64,000 nucleotides of DNA from Acidovorax sp. Leaf78 (lineage in GTDB: Bacteria; Pseudomonadota; Gammaproteobacteria; Burkholderiales; Burkholderiaceae_C), in NCBI RefSeq assembly GCF_001422735.1, contig NZ_LMLZ01000023.1, forward strand, positions 134,587 through 198,586. The letters run 5' to 3'. The notes beneath the pieces were generated by a model. That model did not search any database. It was not told the DNA's origin and worked only from the letters and a program-made list of their open reading frames with translations. This document shows positions 1 through 7,586 of this stretch, one piece after another (the stretch's first letter is position 1; every line of letters starts with the position of its first letter). A program made the position numbers and the translations under genes.

Positions 1-279
1 AGGCCCCGCTCCATGCGCATAGCCGAGCAGGCGCACATGCCCGCGCACCGCATCGAACACGATGGGGGTGAACGTGCGCGCGGTGAACGGACCAGCCACC
101 TTGACCTGCAGCTTGTTCCCAGGCGCCCAGGCCGCGCCCTGCAGGGCATCGCCCTCCAGGTCGATGAGACGAAAGCGATCCGACACCCGTTGCACCGCAG
201 CCACCCGTGTGTTGCGCAGCAGCAGCCGGTCGAAGGCACGTTCCAGCAGGCCCTGCACGCGGTCTTCAGTAAAGCGCAT
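1..279 (-). CDS. Siderophore-interacting FAD-binding protein, N-terminal part (runs off the window)
   Basis: Only the first 93 codons are present; the rest lies before base 1. The frame begins with ATG at 279 and reads as the N-terminal FAD-binding barrel of the siderophore-interacting protein (SIP, FAD-binding 9) family. It has an ARTFTPI segment matching the R-x-(Y/F)-T flavin-binding signature at about residues 67-73, after an LQVKV strand. Such proteins reduce Fe(III)-siderophores in the cytoplasm with NAD(P)H. The start overlaps the 3' end of the upstream PPOX-like gene by 14 bp, so the two are probably co-transcribed and translationally coupled. The NAD-binding half is not visible, so the family call rests on the barrel alone. 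Confidence 0.75.
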   Translation of the reverse strand, partial: MRFTEDRVQGLLERAFDRLLLRNTRVAAVQRVSDRFRLIDLEGDALQGAAWAPGNKLQVKVAGPFTARTFTPIVFDAVRGHVRLLGYAHGAGP

Positions 280-1177
280 GCCGCACCTCGTGGTCGTAGT
301 GCGCGTTGATCTGCCCCACCTGCTCGTCGCCGATCGGTGCGGTGGCACCCCCCAGCCGCGTCAGCTCTGACAGCATCTGCCCCACCGTGGGCAGCGCAGT
401 GCGGTCCACCTGCGACGCCGGGGCCCACAGCCTGGCGCAGTTCACCGCCTTGCCGCAGTGCATGAGCACTTCGGTGATGGCCACCACCGTCGCGGCCTTG
501 GGCGTGCGCCCTTGTTCCGCCAGCTCGGCCAGCAGTTCCGGCGCGGTGGACACCCTGCCGCGGCCGTTGATGCGCAGGAACACCTCCAGCCCCGGAAAGA
601 TGAAGAGCATGCCCACGCGGTCGTCGCGCTCCAGGTTGCGCAGCGACTCGATGCGGTTGTTGCCCGGCCAGTCGGCAAAGGCCACGGTGTGCGCGTCGAG
701 CACGTGCACAAAGCCCGGCGGGCCGCCGCGCGGAGAGGCATCGAGCCCCTGGCCGCTGCCCGTGGCCAGGCAGAAAAACGTCGCGGCCTTCAGATAGCTT
801 TCATGAAAGCCGATGAGGCGGTCGAGCACGGCTTTCTGGATCATCTCGGACGGCGGCGCGTACAGCGCATTGAGGTCGGGCGCATCGGTTCTGCCCGGCC
901 CAGGGGCTGGGGCTGAGGGGGCTGGGGCCGGCAGCGCCACCAGGGCACGCAACTGCGGGTCCCGCACCTCGAGCACATCGAACAGCCCCAGAGCACGCAG
1001 TGCTGGCGCCAAGGCTTCGATGTGGCCCACTGCGGCAGTACGGGCCTCAGTAGACGCAGTGAGGTCTTGCAACACCCGCGCATTGGCAAGGAAGGCCCCC
1101 ACCGACCCCTTGCGGACGGTGATACCGCCCACCTCGACTTCATTGACATCGTCCGGAAGAACATCTTGTGCACGCAT
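266..1177 (-). CDS. PPOX-fold (pyridoxamine 5'-phosphate oxidase-like) flavin-binding protein
   Basis: This is a 303-residue protein. From about residue 105 it has the split-barrel PPOX pattern, with ASPRGGPPGFV, FADWPGNNRIESLRNL and VGMLFIFPG, as in the MSMEG_1061-type subfamily of FMN/F420-binding proteins. The first 90 residues form a separate alpha-helical segment followed by a Pro/Ala-rich linker (about residues 78-92), which is unusual because most relatives begin at the barrel. The start at 1177 is chosen because AAGGAG lies 7 bases upstream; a longer frame from 1222 lacks such a site. The gene overlaps the siderophore-interacting protein gene downstream, suggesting a joint redox or iron role. 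It is divergent from the AraC regulator. The substrate is unknown. Confidence 0.8.
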   Translation of the reverse strand: MRAQDVLPDDVNEVEVGGITVRKGSVGAFLANARVLQDLTASTEARTAAVGHIEALAPALRALGLFDVLEVRDPQLRALVALPAPAPSAPAPGPGRTDAPDLNALYAPPSEMIQKAVLDRLIGFHESYLKAATFFCLATGSGQGLDASPRGGPPGFVHVLDAHTVAFADWPGNNRIESLRNLERDDRVGMLFIFPGLEVFLRINGRGRVSTAPELLAELAEQGRTPKAATVVAITEVLMHCGKAVNCARLWAPASQVDRTALPTVGQMLSELTRLGGATAPIGDEQVGQINAHYDHEVRHALY

Positions 1178-1296
1178 GGCTTGGCTCCTTGTTGATGCGA
1201 TGAAAACAAGAATAAGATGCATTTACATGGCGGCTGTAGAATTAACAAGCCATCTGATTGCTCGGATCCGCCATTTTCCAGATGCTCCCGCTCACC

Positions 1297-2073
1297 ATGT
1301 CCGACCTGAAGCTCGACCTTGCCACCATCGATGCGCCTGACGGCCCGCTGGTCATCGCGCTCGCCGGCACGCAGGACGGCGAGCGCATGTCCGAGCCGCA
1401 CCAGCACGCGCGTGGCCAGCTTTTCGGCTCGCTGCGCGGGCTCATCTCGGTGCGGGTGGTGGATGCCTTGTGGGTGGTGCCCGCGATCCACGCCGTCTGG
1501 CTGCCACCGCACCACCTGCATGCGGCGCAGTCGCATGGCCCATTCCATGGCTGGAGCGTTTACGTCGAACCTGCCGCTTGCCAGGGCCTGCCCGCCAAGC
1601 CCTGCACGCTGCGCACCTCCAGCCTGCTGCGCGAGGCTGTGCTGCGCGCAGCCGAATGGCCCCAGGGCCCACTGGATGCGAGCCAGTCGCGCGTGGCCGG
1701 CGTGATCCTCGACGAAATCCGCAGCCTGCCCGTCGAGCCCCTCGGGCTGCCCCTGCCCCAAGACGCACGCCTGCAGCGCGTGGCCCGCGCCCTGATCGCG
1801 GACCCGGCGGACGGGCGCGACCTGGAGGCGTGGGCCCGCTGGGCGGCCCTGAGCTCGCGCACGCTGAGCCGGCGATTCGTGGAGGAGACGGGTTTCAACT
1901 TCACGGCCTGGCGCCAGCGCGCCCGGCTCATGCGGTCGCTGGAAATGCTGGCCGCCAACCTGCCCATCAACACCATCGCGCTGGACCTGGGCTATGCCAC
2001 GGCCAGCGCGTTCATCACCCTGTTCAAGCGCCACTTCGGGGAGACGCCGGCGGCGTACCGGCAGCGGCTATGA
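1297..2073 (+). CDS. AraC-family transcriptional regulator
   Basis: This is a 258-residue protein with an N-terminal cupin-like sensor (EPHQHARGQLF, then WLPPHHLHAA) and a C-terminal double helix-turn-helix of AraC type at about residues 160-258. Signature segments are SSRTLSRRFVEETGFNF, IALDLGYATASAF and FKRHFGETPAAYR. The His-rich sensor pattern resembles AraC proteins that control efflux or oxidoreductase genes. It is divergent from the PPOX/siderophore-interacting pair, 120 bp away, and probably controls that operon. The start is uncertain: ATG at 1282 and TTG at 1258 are in frame and none of the three has a clear ribosome-binding site. Confidence 0.85.
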   Translation: MSDLKLDLATIDAPDGPLVIALAGTQDGERMSEPHQHARGQLFGSLRGLISVRVVDALWVVPAIHAVWLPPHHLHAAQSHGPFHGWSVYVEPAACQGLPAKPCTLRTSSLLREAVLRAAEWPQGPLDASQSRVAGVILDEIRSLPVEPLGLPLPQDARLQRVARALIADPADGRDLEAWARWAALSSRTLSRRFVEETGFNFTAWRQRARLMRSLEMLAANLPINTIALDLGYATASAFITLFKRHFGETPAAYRQRL

Positions 2074-2175
2074 ACTGCGGACTCGCCGGGCTGAGATGCA
2101 CCTCGGGCGCGTGGGTGCAAGCAAAGCAGAGTGTTGGCGGCGTCGGCGTCGGCTTTGCCGTACCACCCACCCCCC

Positions 2176-3183
2176 TCACAGAATGACGTTGTTGCGCGGG
2201 CGCAGCAGTGGCGGCAAATCCGTGTCGCCCAGCAGCTCGCGCAGCTCCACCTCGATCATGCGGTTGATCTGCGCAATCGGCACATCGTTCGCTCCACCCT
2301 CGAACGGGTTCTCGGTGCTGGCGCCCACCTGCTCCAGCGTGGTGTACATCCACGAGATCATCACGCTAAAGGGCACCACCAGCCACACCATGTGGCCCTG
2401 CATCCATCCGCTGGCCACGGCGTTGAGCGCATCGAACTCCTTGAGCAGCCCGAAGGGCAGCAGCACGCAAAAGAAGCGGATGAAGAACGTGTTGATGATG
2501 GCGTACTGGCGCGGGTACGGGAAATTCTTGATGCGCTCGCTGCGCCCCTGGTGGTCCAGCAGTTCCTTGATGGATTTCTGCATCTCGATGAAGAAGTTGA
2601 TGGGCACGTCGCCGGCCTGGAACAACGCCAGGATGGTGCTGCTCTGCCGAGCCAGCAAGGCCGTGGCCTTGTTGCGCGATGCGAGCACTTCGCGCAGCTC
2701 GTCCGCATTCAGAAACCGCGCCAGTTCCACCTCCAGCGCCGTCTCTTGCTCGGGCACGCAGTAGTGGCGCTGGTAGTCGGCATTGGTGCGCCGGTTCGTG
2801 CTCTCCCAGGCGCGGCGGCGGCGCATCTGATAGCGCAGCGCCGTTACCCAGGCCAGGTGGCGGTGGACCAGCTGGCGGGTGGCTGCCTCGCTTTTCAGGT
2901 AGTCGCGGCTGACCAGGCCCCAGGCGCGGCTGGCGTTCAGGATGCCCGTCCACACCTGCTGCGCCTCCACCGTGCGGCCATAGGTCTGCGTGTTCTTGAA
3001 GCTGACGATGAACGCCGTGGCCGTGCCGATCAGCGCCACCACGGTCCACGGCACGCCGAGCCAGCGCCAGTTAGCCAGTTGGTACAGACACACCGGCACC
3101 AGCCCCAGCGCGACCAGGACATAGATCTCCCGCCGCGTCCACACCAAGAACTCGGAAAGGCGGTACCCCTTGCCAACGTTCAT
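2176..3183 (-). CDS. Bestrophin-family (RFP-TM/YneE) membrane channel protein
   Basis: This 335-residue membrane protein has the bacterial bestrophin layout: two N-terminal membrane segments (about residues 20-65, containing the family-typical FIVSFKNTQTYGR), a long cytoplasmic helical region, and a second membrane pair at about 225-275 (FFCVLLPFGLL, then HMVWLVVPFSVMISWMYTTLEQVGASTENPFE). The NPFE-containing stretch is highly conserved in this family. Bacterial members are anion- or cation-conducting pentamers in the inner membrane. The start ATG overlaps the stop of the upstream reductase gene (ATGA), so the two form a two-gene operon. The transported ion cannot be told from the sequence. 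Confidence 0.88.
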   Translation of the reverse strand: MNVGKGYRLSEFLVWTRREIYVLVALGLVPVCLYQLANWRWLGVPWTVVALIGTATAFIVSFKNTQTYGRTVEAQQVWTGILNASRAWGLVSRDYLKSEAATRQLVHRHLAWVTALRYQMRRRRAWESTNRRTNADYQRHYCVPEQETALEVELARFLNADELREVLASRNKATALLARQSSTILALFQAGDVPINFFIEMQKSIKELLDHQGRSERIKNFPYPRQYAIINTFFIRFFCVLLPFGLLKEFDALNAVASGWMQGHMVWLVVPFSVMISWMYTTLEQVGASTENPFEGGANDVPIAQINRMIEVELRELLGDTDLPPLLRPRNNVIL

Positions 3184-3923
3184 TGCTTTGCCAGCCAGGC
3201 ATCGAACGTGATGGCGCCCAGGCGCGGCGCGTCGCCCGGCGTGAGCGAGCGGTCGTCGAGCTGCACGCCGAAGTACGGTGCTGCAGCATCGGCCACCACC
3301 GTGCGCGCGTCGCCCATGGCCGCGAGGTATCGCTGCACCAGCGCAGCCAGCCCGACCCGCTCAGGCCCGGCAATCTCGATGGTGCCGTTGACGGGCGTGC
3401 CCAAGGCCGCATCGGCCATCGCTGCGGCCACGTCGTCGGAAGCGATGGGTTGCACCAGCGCTGGCGACAGGCGCACCGTCTGCCCCTCGGTGCCCGCCTG
3501 CGCAATGCCAGCGAGGAACTCCATGAACTGCGTGGCATGCACGATGGTGTAGGGGATGGCGGCGGCCTTGATCAACTTCTCTTGCGCCAGCTTGGCGCGG
3601 AAGTACCCGCTGCCCTGCAGCCGCTCGGTGCCCACCACCGACAGCGCCACGTGGTGCTGCACGCCCGCAGCCGCCTCGGCCGCCAGCAGGTTGCGGCCAG
3701 AGGTCTCGAAGAAGTCGAGCACCGCCTTGTCCTCGAACGAAGGCGAGTTGGCCACGTCCACCACCACCTGCGCGCCTTGCAGTGCTGCGGCCAGGCCCTC
3801 GCCCGTGAGCGTGTTGACGCCGGTGTTGGGCGATGCGGCCACGGCCTCGTGCCCGCGCGCGCTGAGTTGCTGGACGAGCTTGCGGCCGATGAGGCCGGTG
3901 CCTCCGATGACGACGATCTTCAT
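3180..3923 (-). CDS. NmrA/atypical SDR-type NAD(P)-binding reductase
   Basis: This 247-residue Rossmann protein begins MKIVVIGGTGLIGRKLV, with the GxxGxxG nucleotide-binding loop at residues 7-13. It continues with VVVDVANSPSFEDKAV and VGTERLQGSGYFRAKLAQEKLI, whose YxxxK pair is the SDR catalytic dyad. This is the NmrA-like group that senses or reduces with NAD(P)H, often annotated as NAD(P)H:quinone reductase. The start at 3923 has AGGAAG 8 bases upstream; the same frame extends to 4040 without support. It is co-transcribed with the bestrophin gene and divergent from the GlxA-type regulator, whose gene begins 88 bp away. Confidence 0.85.
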   Translation of the reverse strand: MKIVVIGGTGLIGRKLVQQLSARGHEAVAASPNTGVNTLTGEGLAAALQGAQVVVDVANSPSFEDKAVLDFFETSGRNLLAAEAAAGVQHHVALSVVGTERLQGSGYFRAKLAQEKLIKAAAIPYTIVHATQFMEFLAGIAQAGTEGQTVRLSPALVQPIASDDVAAAMADAALGTPVNGTIEIAGPERVGLAALVQRYLAAMGDARTVVADAAAPYFGVQLDDRSLTPGDAPRLGAITFDAWLAKQ

Positions 3924-4010
3924 GGTGCTTCCTGGGTCGGTGAATGGTGCGCGGACGCGTGGCGCTGCGCTGGAATGCCTCGATGGTAGGATCGAACCCA
4001 TCCGTCTCCA

Positions 4011-5078
4011 ATGACCAATACCCCTGAAATCCTGCCACAACGCGCGCGCGCCCGGCGCGTGCTGTTTGTCGCCTTTCCCGACGTGGGTCTGCTAGACCTG
4101 ACAGGCGCGCAGACCGTGTTCTGGGCCGCGACCAAGGCCATGGAAGCGCGTGGCCTCAAGGGCTATGAACGCATCACCGCCAGCCCGGCGGGCGGCCTGG
4201 TGCGCAGCGCCGAGGGGCTGGAGCTGCAGACCGTGGCGCTGCGCCAATGCCGCGCCGCTACGGTGGACACGCTCATCGTGCCCGGCTCGCCGCACATGGA
4301 TGTGGTGCTCGACCAGTCCGCCCCGCTGGTGCAGTGGCTGCGGCGCGCATCGGCCAAGACGCGGCGCACCGCATCGGTGTGCAGTGGCGCGTTTCTGCTG
4401 GCTGCAGCGGGCCTGCTGGACCACAAGCGCGCCACCACGCACTGGCTCATGTTCGACCGCATGAACGAGCGCTTTCCCACGGTGGAGATCGACCGCGACG
4501 CGATCTTCGTGCAGCAGGGCTCCGTGTGGACCTCAGCCGGCGTCACCGCGGGCATCGACCTGGCCATGGCGCTGGTGGAGGCCGATTGCGGCCACGAGGT
4601 GGCCATGGAGGTCGCACGCGAACTGGTGGTGTACCTCAAGCGGCCCGGCGGGCAGTCCCAGTTCAGCGCCCTGCTGCGGTCGCAGGCCGACACATCGCCG
4701 GCATTCGAAGAGCTCAATTTGTGGATCAGCGCCCACCTGCAGCGCCAGGACCTGACGGTGGAGTTTCTCGCCGATCGCGCCCGCATGAGCCCGCGCAACT
4801 TTGCGCGCCAGTACAAGGACCAGACCGGGCGCACGCCAGCCAAGGCGGTGGAGGTGTTTCGGCTGGAAGCCGCCAAGCGCCTGCTGGAGGAATCCACCCA
4901 CAACGTGGACCAGATCGCCACGCAGTGCGGCTTTGGCGATGAAGAGCGCATGCGGGTGACCTTTCAGCGCCACCTGGGCGTTGCGCCCCGGGACTACCGG
5001 AGGCGCTTTGCCCGCAGCAGCCTGGGTTTGCAGGAACAGGCACCTGTCCGCAAACGCAATGGAGCCACCAGCCACTGA
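4011..5078 (+). CDS. GlxA-family transcriptional regulator (DJ-1/PfpI sensor plus AraC domain)
   Basis: This 355-residue protein has an N-terminal class I glutamine amidotransferase-like (DJ-1/PfpI) domain at about residues 15-200. It includes VLFVAFPDVGLLDLTGAQ and the nucleophile-elbow region TASVCSGAFLLAAAGLLD, with Cys present, then TTHW and VWTSAGVTAGIDLAM. A C-terminal AraC helix-turn-helix pair follows at about 235-335 (MSPRNFARQYKDQTGRTPA, then IATQCGFGDEERMRVTFQRHLG). This architecture is typical of GlxA/FtrA regulators. It is divergent from the reductase-bestrophin operon, its likely target. Confidence 0.9.
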   Translation: MTNTPEILPQRARARRVLFVAFPDVGLLDLTGAQTVFWAATKAMEARGLKGYERITASPAGGLVRSAEGLELQTVALRQCRAATVDTLIVPGSPHMDVVLDQSAPLVQWLRRASAKTRRTASVCSGAFLLAAAGLLDHKRATTHWLMFDRMNERFPTVEIDRDAIFVQQGSVWTSAGVTAGIDLAMALVEADCGHEVAMEVARELVVYLKRPGGQSQFSALLRSQADTSPAFEELNLWISAHLQRQDLTVEFLADRARMSPRNFARQYKDQTGRTPAKAVEVFRLEAAKRLLEESTHNVDQIATQCGFGDEERMRVTFQRHLGVAPRDYRRRFARSSLGLQEQAPVRKRNGATSH

Positions 5079-5138
5079 CGCCACTGACGAGCGAGTCGAC
5101 GCGCGCAAAGATCTCATCGCGTAGGAGGTGGGCCCGAC

Positions 5139-6353
5139 ATGAGGCTCAATGCGTGCAATCAGCGGGGCCACCACCCACAATCGCTGATGCACGCACTTCT
5201 TGTCTTCTCCCACCTCCGCTGGAACTTCGTTTATCAGCGTCCCCAACATCTGCTGACTCGCCTCGCCGAGCAGTGGCCGGTGGTCTACGTGGAAGAGCCT
5301 GTACCTGGTGCAGCGTCTGACCATCTGGAAGTCATCGACGTCGCAGACGGCGTGCAGGTGTGGCGGCCCCACCTTCGCTCAACACAGCACGGTATGCACG
5401 GTGCGAACGAGGCCGCGATGCAGCGCCTGGTGTTGGCGGCCATGCATTCGCGACGCATCAGCTCGTATATCGCGTGGTTCTACACACCCATGGCGATGTT
5501 CATGGCCGACGTCCTGGAGCCCGAATGCATCGTGTACGACTGCATGGACGAGCTGTCGATGTTCAAGGGTGCGCCTGCTGAACTGATGGCGCAGGAAAAG
5601 GCCTTGTTCAACCAGGCAGACATCGTCTTCACCGGTGGCCGCAGCCTGTACCAAGCCAAGCGCACGCTGCATGACAGCGTGCATTGCTTTCCAAGCAGTG
5701 TCGATGCCCGGCACTTCAGCACACCCACGGCCGACCACCCTTTGCAGGCAGCGATTCCGCGGCCGCGGCTGGGCTACTGCGGCGTGATCGACGAGCGGGT
5801 CGACATCGACCTCGTCGCGGGCATCGCATCGCTGCGGCCCGACTGGCAGATCGTCATGGTGGGCCCCACGGCCAAGATCGACCCGGCAGGTCTGCCCAAG
5901 CTGCCAAACATCCACTGGATGGGCCAGCAGGACTACCAGGTGCTGCCTGCGTTCATCCAGGGCTGGGACGTGTGCCTGCTGCCCTTTGCACTCAACGATT
6001 CCACCCGCTTCATCAGCCCGACCAAGACACTGGAATACATGGCGGGCGGACGCCCCTGCGTGAGTACCGCGATTCGTGATGTGGTGGAAAGCTATGGCGA
6101 CCTGGTGAAGATACGGGCTGACGCTGCCGGCTTTGTGGAAGCATCAGAGGCGCTGATGCAGCGCGATGCTGCGCAGCGGCTGACGGATGAGCGGGCCGTG
6201 CAGTCCATCCTGGCCGGGACGTCATGGGACGCGACCGCCGCGGCCATGGGCGATCTCATCGCACAGGTGCTCGACACCCGCGTGCGGCCCGTGGGGCGCG
6301 CGACCACCGCCCCCGGCGCGCGCGTAGCAGCCACCGACCTGACAACGTCCTGA
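5139..6353 (+). CDS. Glycosyltransferase (GT1/GT4-like fold) of the galactofuranose operon
   Basis: This 404-residue cytoplasmic glycosyltransferase of GT-B type has the N-terminal signature SHLRWNFVYQRPQHLLTRLA. Its C-terminal half has a Rossmann donor domain with LGYCGVIDERVDIDLV, WQIVMVGPTAKID and FISPTKTLEYMAGGRPCVST, the last matching the donor-binding E-x7-E region. The start at 5139 is chosen for GGAGGT about 9 bases upstream; many relatives would start at the internal ATG 5187. It is the first gene of a four-gene cluster with UDP-galactopyranose mutase 11 bp downstream, so it may transfer galactofuranose or a related sugar to a surface polymer. The acceptor is unknown. Confidence 0.85.
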   Translation: MRLNACNQRGHHPQSLMHALLVFSHLRWNFVYQRPQHLLTRLAEQWPVVYVEEPVPGAASDHLEVIDVADGVQVWRPHLRSTQHGMHGANEAAMQRLVLAAMHSRRISSYIAWFYTPMAMFMADVLEPECIVYDCMDELSMFKGAPAELMAQEKALFNQADIVFTGGRSLYQAKRTLHDSVHCFPSSVDARHFSTPTADHPLQAAIPRPRLGYCGVIDERVDIDLVAGIASLRPDWQIVMVGPTAKIDPAGLPKLPNIHWMGQQDYQVLPAFIQGWDVCLLPFALNDSTRFISPTKTLEYMAGGRPCVSTAIRDVVESYGDLVKIRADAAGFVEASEALMQRDAAQRLTDERAVQSILAGTSWDATAAAMGDLIAQVLDTRVRPVGRATTAPGARVAATDLTTS

Positions 6354-6364
6354 TCGGTACCACC

Positions 6365-7585
6365 ATGAATGCAACAACTTCGCTGAGCAGTGACGCCATC
6401 ACCGCGGCTGCACCGGCAGGATTCGACTATCTGATCGTGGGCGCGGGCTTTGCGGGCAGCGTGCTGGCAGAGCGCCTTGCCAACGCCGGGCACCGCATCC
6501 TCGTCGTCGAGAAGCGCTCGCACATTGCGGGCAATGCGTACGACCACTACGACGACGCTGGCGTGCTGGTGCACCCGTACGGTCCGCATATCTTTCACAC
6601 CAACTCCGAAGACATCTTTGACTATCTGTCGCGCTTTACAGCGTGGCGCCCGTATGAACACCGCGTGCTGGCCAGCGTGGACGGCCAGCAGTTGCCCATC
6701 CCCATCAATCTGGACACCATCAACCAGCTGTACGGGCTGAGCCTCACCGCGTTTGAAGTGGAAAACTTCTTTCAGACGGTCGCTGAAACGGTGGACCCCG
6801 TCAAGACGTCCGAAGACGTGGTGGTCAACCGCATCGGCCGCGAGCTGTACAACAAGTTCTTTCGGGGCTATACCCGCAAACAGTGGGGCCTGGACCCAAG
6901 CGAGCTGGACGCGAGCGTGACCGCGCGCGTGCCGACGCGTACCAACCGCGACGACCGCTACTTCTCCGACAAATTCCAGGCGATGCCGCTGCACGGCTAC
7001 ACGCGCATGTTCGCGCGCATGCTGGACCACCCCAACATCAAACTGATGCTGAACACCGACTACCGCGAGGTGCAGGATCTCTTCCCCTGGAAGCACATGA
7101 TCTACACCGGCCCGGTGGACGCGTTCTTTGACCACCGGCACGGCAAGCTGCCGTACCGCAGCATCCGGTTCGAGCACACGACGGTGCAGCAGGCGCAGTA
7201 CCAGGACGTGGGCACGGTGAACTACCCCAACGACCACGCCTACACACGCACCACCGAGTTCAAGCACATCACAGGGCAGGTGCACCCTGCTACGTCCATC
7301 GTGCGCGAATACCCGTGCGCCGACGGCGACCCGTACTACCCCATCCCGCGACCCGCCAACGCTGCGCTGTACAAGCTGTATGAGGCCGATGCCGAGGCGA
7401 TGGACAACGTGACTTTTGTGGGGCGGCTGGCCACGTACCGCTACTACAACATGGACCAGGTCGTAGGCCAGTCGTTGGCCACTTTCAAGCGGCTGCAAGA
7501 GGCGCATGCAGCGTCACCGCCCAAAGGCGAAGAACGGGTGATGGCGCCGGCCCACTCGCCCCCTTCCGTCGCCACTGCAGTTTGA
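6365..7585 (+). CDS. glf: UDP-galactopyranose mutase
   Basis: This is a 406-residue flavoprotein that interconverts UDP-galactopyranose and UDP-galactofuranose. The FAD-binding GxGxxG motif is VGAGFAGSVLAERLA at about residues 25-39. It is followed by HIAGNAYDHYDDAGVLVHPYGPH and FHTNSEDIF, and later YTRKQWGLDP, VPTRTNRDDRYF and FVGRLATYRYYNMDQVV. All are hallmark Glf segments, and the substrate-contacting Arg and Tyr residues are present. The protein is soluble and cytoplasmic. The GH1-RmlD gene follows after one base and galE overlaps that one, so the operon supplies both UDP-galactose (GalE) and UDP-Galf (Glf) to the upstream glycosyltransferase. Confidence 0.97.
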   Translation: MNATTSLSSDAITAAAPAGFDYLIVGAGFAGSVLAERLANAGHRILVVEKRSHIAGNAYDHYDDAGVLVHPYGPHIFHTNSEDIFDYLSRFTAWRPYEHRVLASVDGQQLPIPINLDTINQLYGLSLTAFEVENFFQTVAETVDPVKTSEDVVVNRIGRELYNKFFRGYTRKQWGLDPSELDASVTARVPTRTNRDDRYFSDKFQAMPLHGYTRMFARMLDHPNIKLMLNTDYREVQDLFPWKHMIYTGPVDAFFDHRHGKLPYRSIRFEHTTVQQAQYQDVGTVNYPNDHAYTRTTEFKHITGQVHPATSIVREYPCADGDPYYPIPRPANAALYKLYEADAEAMDNVTFVGRLATYRYYNMDQVVGQSLATFKRLQEAHAASPPKGEERVMAPAHSPPSVATAV

Positions 7586-7586
7586 T

